Shown here: piece after piece, positions 34,465-44,229 of the stretch | Position numbering within the stretch: the first letter of the stretch is position 1 | Layout: every line of letters starts with the position of its first letter | Program-made: the position numbers and the translations under genes | Origin: Eupeodes corollae | Taxonomy: Eukaryota; Arthropoda; Insecta; Diptera; Syrphidae | Assembly (NCBI RefSeq): GCF_945859685.1 | Contig: NC_079147.1 | Coordinates: 267,024,572-267,088,571, forward strand | Length of the DNA: 64,000 nucleotides | Reading direction: 5' to 3' | The notes under the pieces: generated by a model | What the model saw: the letters and a program-made list of their open reading frames with translations, nothing else | Database searches by the model: none | Told to the model about the DNA's origin: nothing

Positions 34465-35141
34465 TTGCGTTTACATTGACATGTTAATTCTTGCAATTTC
34501 TTCTGCAATAAATGTCTTGCAAGAAGCTCGCGCATCATACTATCGCAATTTATTGCAGGTGTATTTACACCAGGAGAACAATTAATGTCCTAAGAAATCT
34601 GGTTGTTTACTTAAAATTGTGAAGTCATGGCGAGAAAACGTCAACGATTAACAGCTGCGATGATAATTTCATTATTAAAAAAGAAAAAACGATCAACTTG
34701 GGTTCGAGATTAGATTTTGAAAACACGAGAAGCTAATGCCTTCTATAATTTATTAAACAAATTAAATATAGAAGATGCTCAGCAATACTTCAATTTCACC
34801 CGCATGACCGGAATTGATTTGGAAGTTTTGAAATTGAGAGTGTGTCCTATTAAAAAAAAAAAAAAAAAATTCGATTCCGTAAGTCAATATCACCGAAGGA
34901 AAGACTCCTGTTGACCTTATATTTTACTCACTTTGTATAAAACAAAGACGTCAACCAGCCACTTGCGCGAGGTATACGAAACTGTTTCGATAAGCTGCAA
35001 CAACTGTCGCGAGTCGATGCAAAAGTGTTTAACAATAAATTGCTCTTCCAAATACTCGCAAGAAGTTTGAAAGTACTGTCGGACAGACTATCGGACATTT
35101 ATTGCAGAAGTTTTCTTGCAAATGGTACAATGTGAGCCGTA
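34465..35141 (+). mobile_element. PIF/Harbinger-type element, internally deleted
   Basis: Near the left end: ACATTGACATG, ATTCTTGCAATTTCTTCTGC, AATAAATGTC, TTGCAAGAAG. Near the right end, inverted: ACATTGTACC, TTTGCAAGAAAACTTCTGC, AATAAATGTC, with CTTCTTGCGAG further in. The outer and subterminal parts are therefore inverted copies over roughly 100 bp. The element contains the N-terminal part of a Harbinger transposase (34627-34925), followed directly by the right inverted segment, so the catalytic domain was deleted. Short target duplications typical of this superfamily (three bases) cannot be told apart from chance here. Exact outer ends are uncertain by several bases. Confidence 0.65.
34627..34925 (+). 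pseudogene. Harbinger transposase, N-terminal fragment
   Basis: From the ATG at 34627: M-A-R-K-R-Q-R-L-T-A-A-M, then S-T-W-V-R-D, a TAG stop at about 34713, then I-L-K-T-R-E-A-N-A-F-Y-N-L-L-N-K-L. Next come E-D-A-Q-Q-Y-F-N-F-T-R-M-T and D-L-E-V-L-K. The last part matches the conserved region before the catalytic domain in HARBI1-like transposases (W-V-R-P, then Y-x-x-L-L-x-E-L, then F-x-x-F-x-R-M). After a long A run near 34850-34870 the frame changes, and a relic like S-I-S-P-K-E-R-L-L-L-T-L appears near 34880-34920. In other elements that segment leads into the DDE domain. The DDE domain is absent. This recognition is from memory of the family and would need a profile search. Confidence 0.65.
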
Positions 35142-35225
35142 ATTAAAATATTTAAATACCAAAGACAAAATCATTGGCAAAAATCAATATACCATGTATA
35201 TAGGTACCACTATTTCTATGCCGAA
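35142..35225. other. Short gap before the tandem duplication
   Basis: Contains nothing I recognise. The 5-base CAGTC shared with the end of the first copy lies at its right edge. Confidence 0.5.
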
Positions 35226-35964
35226 CAGTCTAAGAAGATCAGTAGAATTCCATTGTGCAAATCGTATTCCTCTGAAACTCAATCAGCTACTTAATTGGCG
35301 AAAACAATAATCTTCCATTTAAGATTTCATAATTTTGTACATCCTCCATAATATCAATAATAATCAACCATCATCGCATCTTGTATACTTTCAATAAATT
35401 TTTGTTTTTCTATTATTAATATTTTTTAGTTTCTCAATCGATTTTTTCAATTTCTGGAGAAACAAAAAATTAAATGATTTATGATCTTCCCGCCCAAGCA
35501 GAATTAGCTTTCAAGGCGAATCACAGTTTGTCTGTGAATGTGGATAAAGAAAAAAAAAATAATTTTACCTATTTCACCTGATTAATTGTGCTCATAATAA
35601 ACAATAATCAATCTTCAGATATCGAATACCTTACACTCGTATATCTACCTTCATAGAAAATTACAAACGAATGCCAATGAACATCAGCTCTTTCTTTTTA
35701 TCAAAAAAAACGAAAATAAAAAAATTACAAAACACCAACAGATAAAAAAAAAACAATAATAACAAAACAAGATACTGTAAAAAGTCGAAAAGATACATAA
35801 ATATCTATAGTAGGTAAGCATAAGGTGTATCTTTACGTATTATCAAAAAAGAAGAAGATACCAACAAACCATTTATGTGTGTTGTTAGTTATTATTTCCC
35901 ACCGAATATAAAATCAAACAACTATTGGTTTTGTGTTGTTAGATGATCAGATCATACTAGAATA

Positions 35965-36291
35965 CAGGGTGTTTCAAAACTAAAATGAAAAATCAATTGT
36001 TTTCTCTTAAACATTTAATAACCTTTCGTTCTTTCAACGAGAAAATCAAAAAATGTTTCTTTCTTTGAATTTGGTCGTATTATTCGTGTGAGAAGAAACT
36101 TCGTTCAGAGAAATCTTATGCTTTTTCTCTATAAATACTCGAAACACCCTTTGAAACTTTAAACTCAAATCTATCTTTTGATTTTTCAAAATTAAAAAAA
36201 TTTGATTGCTAATAATTTTCAAAATTAGTTTTTATTTCGATTGATTTAAGAAATCTTTAAAATCTTCCGTCCTTACTTATGGAACACCCTG
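35965..36291. mobile_element. Possible MITE with CAGGGTG ends (first copy)
   Basis: The left end CAGGGTGTTTC faces the right end GGAACACCCTG in inverted orientation, 327 bp apart. An internal GAAACACCCTTTGAAAC near 36140 resembles the ends. CAGGGTGT-type ends are common in small insect elements of the mariner type. I cannot show a clean target duplication: TA lies to the left, TTA to the right. The same element is present in the second duplication copy, so it predates the duplication. Confidence 0.5.
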
Positions 36292-36388
36292 TTAAAGACA
36301 TGTGTTACTTTCCTTCTTCATCATTCTCTTGTCTGTTTGCCATTCACGTTTTATATAAACTGATGATGATTTATGACGATCGCTGCCG

Positions 36389-36580
36389 ATGAACTGTTTT
36401 TCTATATTTAAAAAGAAAAGAAGATACATTGGCCATCTAAATATGGTTAAAACGAGAGGTGGAGCAGGAAACCAAGCTAAAGGGAGCCCATCTTCCATTG
36501 AATCCATGAATCAGAAGTGTACATATGTGTATAGATGGTGTACAAAACATGCGTATAATAATAATTACTGTGCGTCTTGA
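36389..36580 (+). CDS. 63-codon open frame of unknown status, first copy
   Basis: Reads M-N-C-F-S-I-F-K-K-K-R-R-Y-I, then R-G-G-A-G-N-Q-A-K-G-S, then M-N-Q-K-C-T-Y-V-Y-R-W-C-T-K and a stop at 36578-36580. No known family, no signal peptide, four Cys. The duplicate at 37942-38133 is also open. Three base changes separate the two: two change amino acids (T to S, Y to F) and one is silent. That is not evidence of selection, as the rest of the unit changes at a similar low rate. It may be chance or a short transcribed segment. Confidence 0.12.
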   Translation: MNCFSIFKKKRRYIGHLNMVKTRGGAGNQAKGSPSSIESMNQKCTYVYRWCTKHAYNNNYCAS

Positions 36581-37509
36581 AAAATAAAAAAAAGAAAGAG
36601 TAAACAACAACAACTAAGTTAAACTAATCGGTGAACATTTATTTAAAGATTAACGATTCCATTGAATGTTTCTATTTTCTTCTTCTATATTTTTATTATT
36701 CTTCAGTAATGAAACACAAAAATGTTCATTTGGGTTGTTTAACACAACTCTCAACATAACACACAAAAAACAGTCTAAGAAGATCAGTAGAATTCCATTG
36801 TGCAAATCGTATTCCTCTGAAACTCAATCAGCTACTTAATTGGCGAAAACAATAATCTTCCATTTAAGATTTCATAATTTTGTACATCCTCCATAATATC
36901 AATAATAATCAACCATCATCGCATCTTGTATACTTTCAATAAATTTTTGTTTTTCTATTATTAATATTTTTTAGTTTCTCAATCGATTTTTTCAATTTCT
37001 GGAGAAACAAAAAATTAAATGATTTATGATCTTCCCGCCCAAGCAGAATTAGCTTTCAAGGCGAATCACAGTTTGTCTGTGAATGTGGATAAAGAAAAAA
37101 AAAATAATTTTACCTATTTCACCTGATTAATTGTGCTCATAATAAACAATAATCAATCTTCAGATATCGAATACCCTACACTCGTATATCTACCTTCATA
37201 GAAAATTACAAACGAATGCCAATGAACATCAGCTCTTTCTTTTTATCAAAAAAAACGAAAATAAAAAAATTACAAAACACCAACAGATAAAAAAAAAACA
37301 ATAATAACAAAACAAGATACTGTAAAAAGTCGAAAAGATACATAAATATCTATAGTAGGTAAGCATAAGGTGTATCTTTATGTATTATCAAAAACGAAGA
37401 AGATACCAACAAACCATTTATGTGTGTTGTTAGTTATTATTTCCCACCGAATATAAAATCAAACAACTATTGGTTTTTTGTTGTTAGATGATCAGATCAT
37501 ACTAGAACA

Positions 37510-37844
37510 CAGGGTGTTTCAAAACTAAAATGAAAACTCAATTGTTTTCTCTTAAACATTTAATAACCTTTCGTTCTTTCAACGAGAAAATCAAAAAATA
37601 TTTCTTTCTTTGAATTTGGTCGTATTATTCGTGTGAGAAGAAACTTCGTTCAAAAGAATCTTATGCTTTTTCTATATTAATACTAGAAACACCCTTTGAA
37701 ACTTTTAAATCGAATCTTTCGATTTTTCGAAATTGAGAATTTTCTTAAATTTGAAGCTTGATTGATAATAATTTTCAAAATTAGTTTTTATTTTGATTGA
37801 TTTACGAGATCTTATTCTTCCGTTCTAACTTATGATACACCCTG
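37510..37844. mobile_element. Possible MITE with CAGGGTG ends (second copy)
   Basis: The left end CAGGGTGTTTC is identical to the first copy. The right end reads ATACACCCTG, so it has lost some symmetry. This is the region where the two duplication copies differ most. Confidence 0.5.
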
Positions 37845-37941
37845 TTAAAGACATGTGTGACTTTCCTTCTTCATCATTCTCTTGTCTGTTTACCATTCAC
37901 GTTTTATATAAACTGATGATGATTTATGACGATCGCTGCCG

Positions 37942-38133
37942 ATGAACTGTTTTTCTATATTTAAAAAGAAAAGAAGATACATTGGCCATCTAAATATGGT
38001 TAAATCGAGAGGTGGAGCAGGAAACCAAGCTAAAGGGAGCCCATCTTCCATTGAATCCATGAATCAGAAGTGTACATATGTGTTTAGATGGTGTACAAAA
38101 CATGCGTATAATAATAATTATTGTGCGTCTTGA
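37942..38133 (+). CDS. 63-codon open frame of unknown status, second copy
   Basis: Same length and frame as 36389-36580 with two amino-acid changes. No family recognised. Listed because both copies remain open, but likely not a gene. Confidence 0.12.
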   Translation: MNCFSIFKKKRRYIGHLNMVKSRGGAGNQAKGSPSSIESMNQKCTYVFRWCTKHAYNNNYCAS

Positions 38134-38322
38134 AAAATAAAAAAAAGAAAGAGTAAACAACAACAACTAAGTTAAACTAATCGGTGAACATTTATTTAAA
38201 GATTAACGATTCCATTGAATGTTTCTATTTTCTTCTTCTATATTTTTATTATTCTTCAGTAATGAAACACAAAAATGTTCATTTGGGTTGTTTAACACAA
38301 CTCTCAACATAACACACAAAAA

Positions 38323-38889
38323 TGCTTAAGGGAATAAAGTACTCAAAGTATAAAGTCTGTTGAACTATATGAAGAGAGAGGACTTTATTAATTTTTCTTT
38401 TTGTAGATTGGTTGTCCTTATAATTGTGTCTTATATGTTATTGATGTGATGATTATGGTTATGATGATGACACGTATTAATTACGTACAAGAGAAAAGTT
38501 AATCCCATAGGGGTTTGTGTCTTGTTTGAAGTCTTGAGTATAAGATAGGAAGTTTTTATGATGAATGTATCCATTTATCTTTAGTTAGGACTCTACGAAC
38601 AATTTGTAATGAATTGCGTTAATATCAAGTTTTTCATTGGGGAATAAAACAACATTATAGCTGAAGAAGATGTTTTTATGGTGAAAAATGCAGTAGAAAG
38701 ACCAAAAAGTGTCAAAAAGTTAACTTACAAGATATAACAACTTAATTTAGCAAAATTAGCGCCATGGCTTCGGTTTTAGAAACATGTCCTTTTTATGAAA
38801 TGTTCCATTGTCAATTTCAGCATTGGTGGTAAATCTTATAAATGTAACTTTAATAATTGCATTTTCAAGGCCTTGATTTTTTTCTATTG
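38323..38889. other. AT-rich stretch without a recognisable gene
   Basis: Nothing recognised. A GATGAT-type run lies near 38447-38470. Confidence 0.45.
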
Positions 38890-39622
38890 ATTTGCTATTG
38901 AGCGACAGCTTTGAGTACTTGGGTCAACTCAGCTTTAAAATCCTCATGACTTAAGTACAGTTTTATACATTTTGCGGACTCAAAATTGAACGTAAATGAA
39001 ACACATATAAAATATTTCTCTTCATGATATTTCTTTAAATTAAAAGGTTTGAAGTTTCTCAACGTCATTATATGTGAAACACAACAACCTTTAAATGACA
39101 ACCACGCAAATTGTTGCAAGCTTCGACTCTTTTGACCACTTTTTTATACATATCAGTAATAACTTGACGAATTTTCGTTCTTATGTGCTCAAGAGTTAAA
39201 TGTTTATCTGTATAAACACGGTCGTGTAGCCCTGCAAACAAAAAATCCAGCGGTGTCAATTCATATGATCTTGGTGGCCAGTTGATATCGCAAAGACGAG
39301 TAATTTACACGGGCAGGAAATGTCATTTGCAATAAAACCATATCCGCTCGAGTTGTGTGGCTGTGGCACTGTCTTGTTTAAACCACATATTCTTCAAGTC
39401 GTATTCTTCAATAGCAGGCAAACAAAAGTCGGTTGTCATGTGACCATAACGCTCCGAATTGACAGTGACAGTCGTTTCGTTTTCGAAGAATTAAGGTCCA
39501 ATCACACCTCCGGATCAAAAAACTCACCAAACAGTAAATTTTTGTGGATGTAAAGCCCTCCCTTGCATTACTTGAGGATACGCAGACCCCCAAATACGAA
39601 AATTTTGTTTATAAACATACCC

Positions 39623-39634
39623 GTTCAGTGAAAA
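39623..39634 (+). repeat. Left target site duplication of SINE copy E
   Basis: GTTCAGTGAAAA, identical to 39958-39969. Confidence 0.85.
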
Positions 39635-39957
39635 TTACCCGTGGCATGATAGTTAGTGCGTTGGACTGTCATGCAAGGGGTTTAGGGTTCAATCCCTGCC
39701 TGTGCCACCTTAATTTAAAAAAAAAAAAAAATTAATTTTCGCGGGTACTGCCTCTTGCGAGGAATTGACAAATCCTTCAAGAGTAATTCTTGTCATGAAA
39801 AAGTGCTTTCTCAAAACTAGCCGTTCGGATTCGGCCTTAAATTATAGGTCCCTTCCATTCCTGACAACAGTACTCGCACACAGGAATGGTTGAGAGTTGT
39901 AAGTCACTAGGCCCTGGTTCACAACGGACTGTTGCGCCACCCCATTTGATTTGATTT
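39635..39957 (+). mobile_element. tRNA-derived SINE, copy E, complete
   Basis: This is the best copy. The tRNA-like head begins GTGGCATGATAGTTAGTGCG at 39641. The first six bases GTGGCA can pair with TGCCAC at the end of the head (39703-39708), like an acceptor stem. An A-box-like stretch lies at 39650-39664, GGACTGTCATGC follows, and the B box GGTTCAATCC is at 39686-39695. An A-rich linker comes next, then GGGTACTGCCTCTTGCGAGG, AATTGACAAATCC, GTCACTAGGCCCTGG and GACTGTTGCGCCACC, and a TTTGATTTGATTTG tail. A perfect 12-bp duplication of the mariner-like host sequence flanks it. About 320 bp is a normal SINE length. The loop sequence CTGTCAT is like the tRNA-Asp loop, but this origin is only suggested. 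Confidence 0.92.
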
Positions 39958-39969
39958 GTTCAGTGAAAA
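39958..39969 (+). repeat. Right target site duplication of SINE copy E
   Basis: GTTCAGTGAAAA, after which the transposase sequence resumes. Confidence 0.85.
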
Positions 39970-40072
39970 CTTTGCTTCGTCGCCGAAGAAAATTTTGTTC
40001 GAAGAATCGCCGTCCACCGCTTCGCCTTTTGTTCAAGCACCCATTCAACGTATCTAAGACTTTGTGAATGGT

Positions 40073-40354
40073 CAGCTGGTGTCAGTTGTTGTGTTGGACT
40101 GTCATGCTATTGATGTTGGGTTCAATCCCTGCATGTGCCATCTCAAGTTATTTTCACAGGTACTGCCTCTTGTGAGGAATTGACAAATCCTCCAAGGATA
40201 ATTTTTGTTATGAAAAGAGCTTTGTCAAATAAGTTGTCAGATTTGGCTTAAGACTATAGGTCTCCTCAATCCCTGACAGCATTACTTCTACACAAGGACG
40301 GTTGAGAGTTGTAAGTCATTTTGCCTTAGTTCTTAATGTTCTTTTACGCCACCA
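40073..40354 (+). mobile_element. tRNA-derived SINE, copy F
   Basis: A more diverged copy. It has the head TTGGACTGTCATGC, a B box GGTTCAATCC near 40119-40128, the body GGTACTGCCTCTTGTGAGG and AATTGACAAATCCTCC, and the end CTTTTACGCCACC in place of CTGTTGCGCCACC. AATGGT on both sides (40067-40072 and 40355-40360) may be a short target duplication. More base changes than copy E suggest an older insertion in the same mariner-like relic. Confidence 0.82.
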
Positions 40355-40534
40355 AATGGTACTAATTTTTAGGAGTAGATCCAAATGCAAAATACGCCAT
40401 TATGTGTTTTTACGACAGTCCTAATTCCAGAGAACGAAAAGGAATTGACACTTTCAGTTCTTCGGCAAGACTTTTACTTACAGTGGTGATATTCTCAGCG
40501 GTAGGGACGAAACAGTGATGCACAGACCTTACAA

Positions 40535-41522
40535 TATCTAACCTTTAGTTCTGAAATTTTGTAAATATAACCTTAAAGCCCCACTTTGCTTTGTTTTTAA
40601 TTTGTCCTTGAATCAAGGAGTATTTTTAGATACATGGAAACATTCTCTGATAACTCCTTTGCATAAATCTGGATCTAAAGCATCTGCGAAAAATCATAGA
40701 CCTATTTCTAAGCTTCAGCTAATCCCAAAATTATTTGAAGCAATTGTTAAAATAAAAGTTTATAGTTTAGTTCAAAACCATATTTCCATGCATCAGCATA
40801 GCTTTATGAGTGGTAGGCCTACTGCAACAAATTTAGCAATTTTTGCAAATGACTGTCTTTGTTGTTTAGAAAGTCGTCCTCAAGTGGATGTAATCTACAC
40901 CGATCGGGTACAACATATTGTTCTCTTGAACTTGAATGGCTTCCACTTAAAGGTCCTAAAATGGAGCAGAAACTATTTGGTTGGACGAAGACAATATGTT
41001 AAAATTGGTGATGTTCTTTCCAGTGAAATACAAAATTTTTCAGGTGTACCACAAGTTAGTCATCTTGGTCCACTCCTTTTCATTTTATTTATATGATTAA
41101 CCGAATTGTATGAAATGTTCTAGATGTCTTTTATATTCTGATAATCTCAAGATTTGTAGTTCTGTAAGTTCTTTATCAGATGATAGTAAAATTCAATGGG
41201 ATATTGATAATATTACCAAGTGGTGATGGTTTAAATTTTAATGTAAAAAAGTGTAGTATTGTTACGTTTTCTAAAATAAAGGATCCGATATGTTTTGATT
41301 CCAAAATTGAGAATCAGCTCTTAATGAAGTTAACAAATCAAAAGGATCTTGGTGTGATTTTTACTCGAATATGAATTTTCCAAATTGACAATGTTATTTC
41401 AAAAGCTAATGCTATGTTGGAATTTATTTCAAGAACTTCTAAGTCAAAGATCCTTATACTTAAAAAACTCTTTGTAGTCTCCATAAAGTATTGTAACTTG
41501 AAAGATGAATAAATAAATAAAT
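40535..41522 (+). pseudogene. LINE reverse transcriptase relic with 3' AATA tail
   Basis: The 164-codon frame at 40602-41096 reads L-I-T-P-L-H-K-S-G, N-H-R-P-I-S-K-L, H-S-F-M-S-G-R-P-T-A-T-N-L, V-D-V-I-Y-T-D, and S-G-V-P-Q-V-S-H-L-G-P-L-L-F-I. It has a stop after F-I at 41094-41096. Upstream codons (L-K-F-C-K-Y-N-L-K-A-P) extend the homology to about 40535. The GVPQG Gly is Val. The YADD box is replaced near 41130 (L-Y-S-D-N). Downstream fragments are readable: L-N-F-N-V-K-K-C-S-I-V-T-F and K-D-L-G-V-I-F (41240-41365), S-K-A-N-A-M-L-E-F-I (41400-41430). It ends in GAATAAATAAATAAAT at 41506-41521. Domain order is that of a Jockey/I-type ORF2, 5'-truncated, as expected after incomplete target-primed insertion. 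It is from the same family as 1-1465. Confidence 0.85.
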
Positions 41523-44229
41523 ATCTGTAATCAATCCACTCTCTTCAAATTTCTTCCTTATGGACGATTATGTAAACCATAATCTTCTCTTAAAGCAAGA
41601 TACTTGGCTGAGGCAGAATCGCCATTTTTTAGTAGGTTTTAACAATTTGTATGCGTTTTGCGATAGTTAATCGATCCATTTTCGTAAATGTCAGACTTTC
41701 AACTGAAAATAAAAATTGGCTTAATAACTTAGTTTCACAGATATCGAGTTCCAGCTCTATACTTTTGAAACCGCAAAATGGATAACTCATTATTTATAAA
41801 AAGAACAGCGTTTGTTTTATTCGAAGAAATATCGATGACAAATTGGAACCTCCAATTCCACTATCCTTAACCGAAAAGGTTCCTTACGACAACCTATAAG
41901 TCATTTAGTTTTTTTTTCGAACTGGTTGACTGCAAAATTATCACCATTTTTGTTATGACATTTACAATTGTTTTGCGTTGTTGTTTGTTTCGTTCAAGTT
42001 TTAGTAAATTTGTATGTACATGTCAACTATCAACAGATGATGACTTCAAAAGTCAGCTAAAAAAGAAGGTTATTCAAGAGTAAACCTCTTATCGGAAAAC
42101 CCTTTCTATTTTAACAGCTTTTAAGCTGTTTTTGAAAACCGATTTTGATAACAGTCAAATTACTGTCAATTTGAGAGTTGACATTATGTTTTCTAAAAAA
42201 TCTAACATGGCACCGTTTTTTCGTTCTTAAAATGGTGGCCTATCTATCAAAACTTTCAAGGCTAAAACTAATAACTTTTACATTTCCATTAAAAATAAAT
42301 AAATCCATTCACATTCAATTCTTCTTAGTTAAGAATTTATAACCAATCCATCATTTTCAAATCGATGTCACAAAAAGACCATAAATATTCTTTATAGTTA
42401 TGTCCTTTTCCAACTTCCAATTTAACCTGTGTCTAAACCTATACCTGTTCTCATTTAGGTATGTAAATTCATTTGAATCGTCGCGTCCGTCGTTGTTGAA
42501 AATGTGTGCTGTGTATGATTGTGTGGCACGCATAGTAAGAATTGACAATAATTTCGGTTATAAATCGATCGTAAATATAAAATAAGACGGAGAATTTTAT
42601 TTGCCAATTCGTGTTTGACCATAATCGTGAGAAATAACCATAGGACAGGTTGTTCTGTCTTAAAGTACCGGATTCCTTTATGGGTGCCTACTGCCTGCCT
42701 ATACTATACCAAACCTACCTGTAGTGTAATATATCACCATTTATGTGGCCGTAATAAAACATAAAAACATTGTCGACATTCAGTTTTATTTTTTCTTCTA
42801 CCTATTTTTATGATTTTATTTTATTGGCTGGTTTGGCTGAATTGATATATAGGAGGGTTTGGTTCTTGGTCGAAGGAGAAAATGCTAAAGTAACTTGATA
42901 CAAGTTAACATTGGATTTCTCATTAGGGGTTCTTTTTTTATATTTTTTTATTTTCTTTATGGTCATATCGTTAAAATGTGTTATTTTATTTTATTGCATT
43001 TAAATTAAAATGATACAAAATGAAAAATGATCACCAATTTAGTTTACCAAGCATCAGGCGGGCGGTGATAAGTAAAGTGTTGTGTTGTGTTGTGTTGGTG
43101 GTTGGTTGTTTGTTAAAGATATTTGTATTTTTTTAAATAGGAATGTTTGTATATAATCTTAAAACGACTATAGTAACAAAAAAAAAAAAAAAAAGATACT
43201 ATATAATTGATTACTTTGTCAGAAATGTTTGGATAGAGAGAAGTTAATTAAATTCATAGAGTAGAGGTGGTCTCTCATATAGCAATCTCGACCCCCATTT
43301 AAAATTACACTGAGCTTTGTTGTTTCAACCTACCTTACCTAACTAACTACCTACCTACTTAAGCACACCCACATCCCGCACATAATGTCCATATGTTTAT
43401 ATACCAAACGAGTATAGCTTCATTATATAGATAGGTTTAGATGATTTGAGTCGGTGGTGTCGGTTACAATTTATCCGCATCTATACAGCTCATTGCAACA
43501 CTAGACGGAATTTTATAACCCGGGTACTTCATTTTACGTGTCATTAGTGTAACCAAACTTGGTCCTACATACATATACGAGAAACAAGCTCTCTAACTCT
43601 ACCGCACTCTATAGCACTTTTCATTTTGTTGAAAATGTCTATATGAGTATGTAGTTAAAAAGAGGAAAATTGTGGGTAAAAGTTATTGGAAAAGACAAGT
43701 CCCACGCCTGCTGTTCATAGAGTCGATGTTGGTCCATCCTAACTCCCCTTAACCGTCTTCCCCAATGTATCCCCATCTATATAGACATACATTAAAAGTC
43801 CTTGTGTCACTGGTGTCACCCAGAATCCTGTTTGAGTTATAGCTCCTTATACGTAAACGAGTTTTTATACATAACTTCATATCCATAAGTCTACATAGTA
43901 CTATACCACATAAATATATATATTTTATCCTAAATGTATGTACTTTATGTAGAAATTTTGTTAGTTTAAGTGGAGACACTTTTTAATGGACTTTGGTGCG
44001 ATGAAAAGTATATGAAACACCAACATTAAGTGGGTGGTTAAATGAAGTTCGTATTTTTTTTCTAGTCTTGTTTTCATTCTCTTCTGTCTGTGGTTAGTTG
44101 GAAAAGTTTGGCAGGTGACTGGTGGTTGTTGGCAAGCGATAGGACTCTAATATTTAATTTTTTATTTTTTAGACATTTTGTTTTATGCTGAAAACGAGAA
44201 TTTGAAATTATTAAATAAGGGGATTTTGA
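41523..44229. other. AT-rich, partly host-like stretch without a recognisable gene
   Basis: Nothing recognised. A TTGTG pentamer array lies near 43078-43097 and an A run near 43178-43194. ACGAGTATA occurs near 43409. Confidence 0.4.
43078..43097. repeat. GTTGT short tandem repeat
   Basis: Four copies of a TGTGT/GTTGT five-base unit, similar to 26806-26830. Confidence 0.7.

Larger units (their letters stand above)
35226..36770. repeat. Tandem duplication, first copy (1545 bp)
   Basis: Starts CAGTCTAAGAAGATCAG and is repeated head to tail at 36771-38322. Over most of its length the two copies differ by only scattered single bases; I counted roughly 15 outside a diverged patch. The patch lies at about 36110-36285. 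The unit holds a possible MITE (35965-36291) and a 63-codon frame (36389-36580). The unit is AT-rich and host-like otherwise. Confidence 0.9.
36771..38322. repeat. Tandem duplication, second copy (about 1552 bp)
   Basis: Head-to-tail copy of 35226-36770. It ends near AACACACAAAAA at 38311-38322, where the first copy ends at the junction. The high identity outside the patch indicates a recent event. Confidence 0.9.
38890..40530 (-). pseudogene. Mariner-like (IS630/Tc1) transposase relic carrying two SINEs
   Basis: From the right on the minus strand: E-N-I-T-T-V-S-E-S-L-A-E-E-L-K-V-S-I near 40430-40495 (N-terminal DNA-binding region). After a SINE: H-S-Q-S-L-R-Y-V-E-W-V-L-E-Q-K near 40025-40065. 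After a second SINE: S-L-N-G-Y-V-Y-K-Q-N-F-R-I-W-G near 39585-39630, M-W-F-K-Q-D-S-A-T-A-T near 39365-39400 (second catalytic Asp kept), and L-T-P-L-D-F near 39240-39260 (third catalytic region). The C-terminus follows (R-V-Y-T-D-K-H-L-T, later V-K-R-V-E-A-C-N-N-L-R-G-C-H-L-K), ending near 39070; the 38890-39060 part is weaker. The order equals that of the element at 18006-19294 but the sequence is a different subfamily. Multiple stops; inactive. Confidence 0.8.

Noticed and set aside
39641..39708. A functional tRNA gene
   Set aside because: The tRNA-like head has A- and B-box-like words but poor anticodon-stem pairing and is attached to a SINE body with target duplications.
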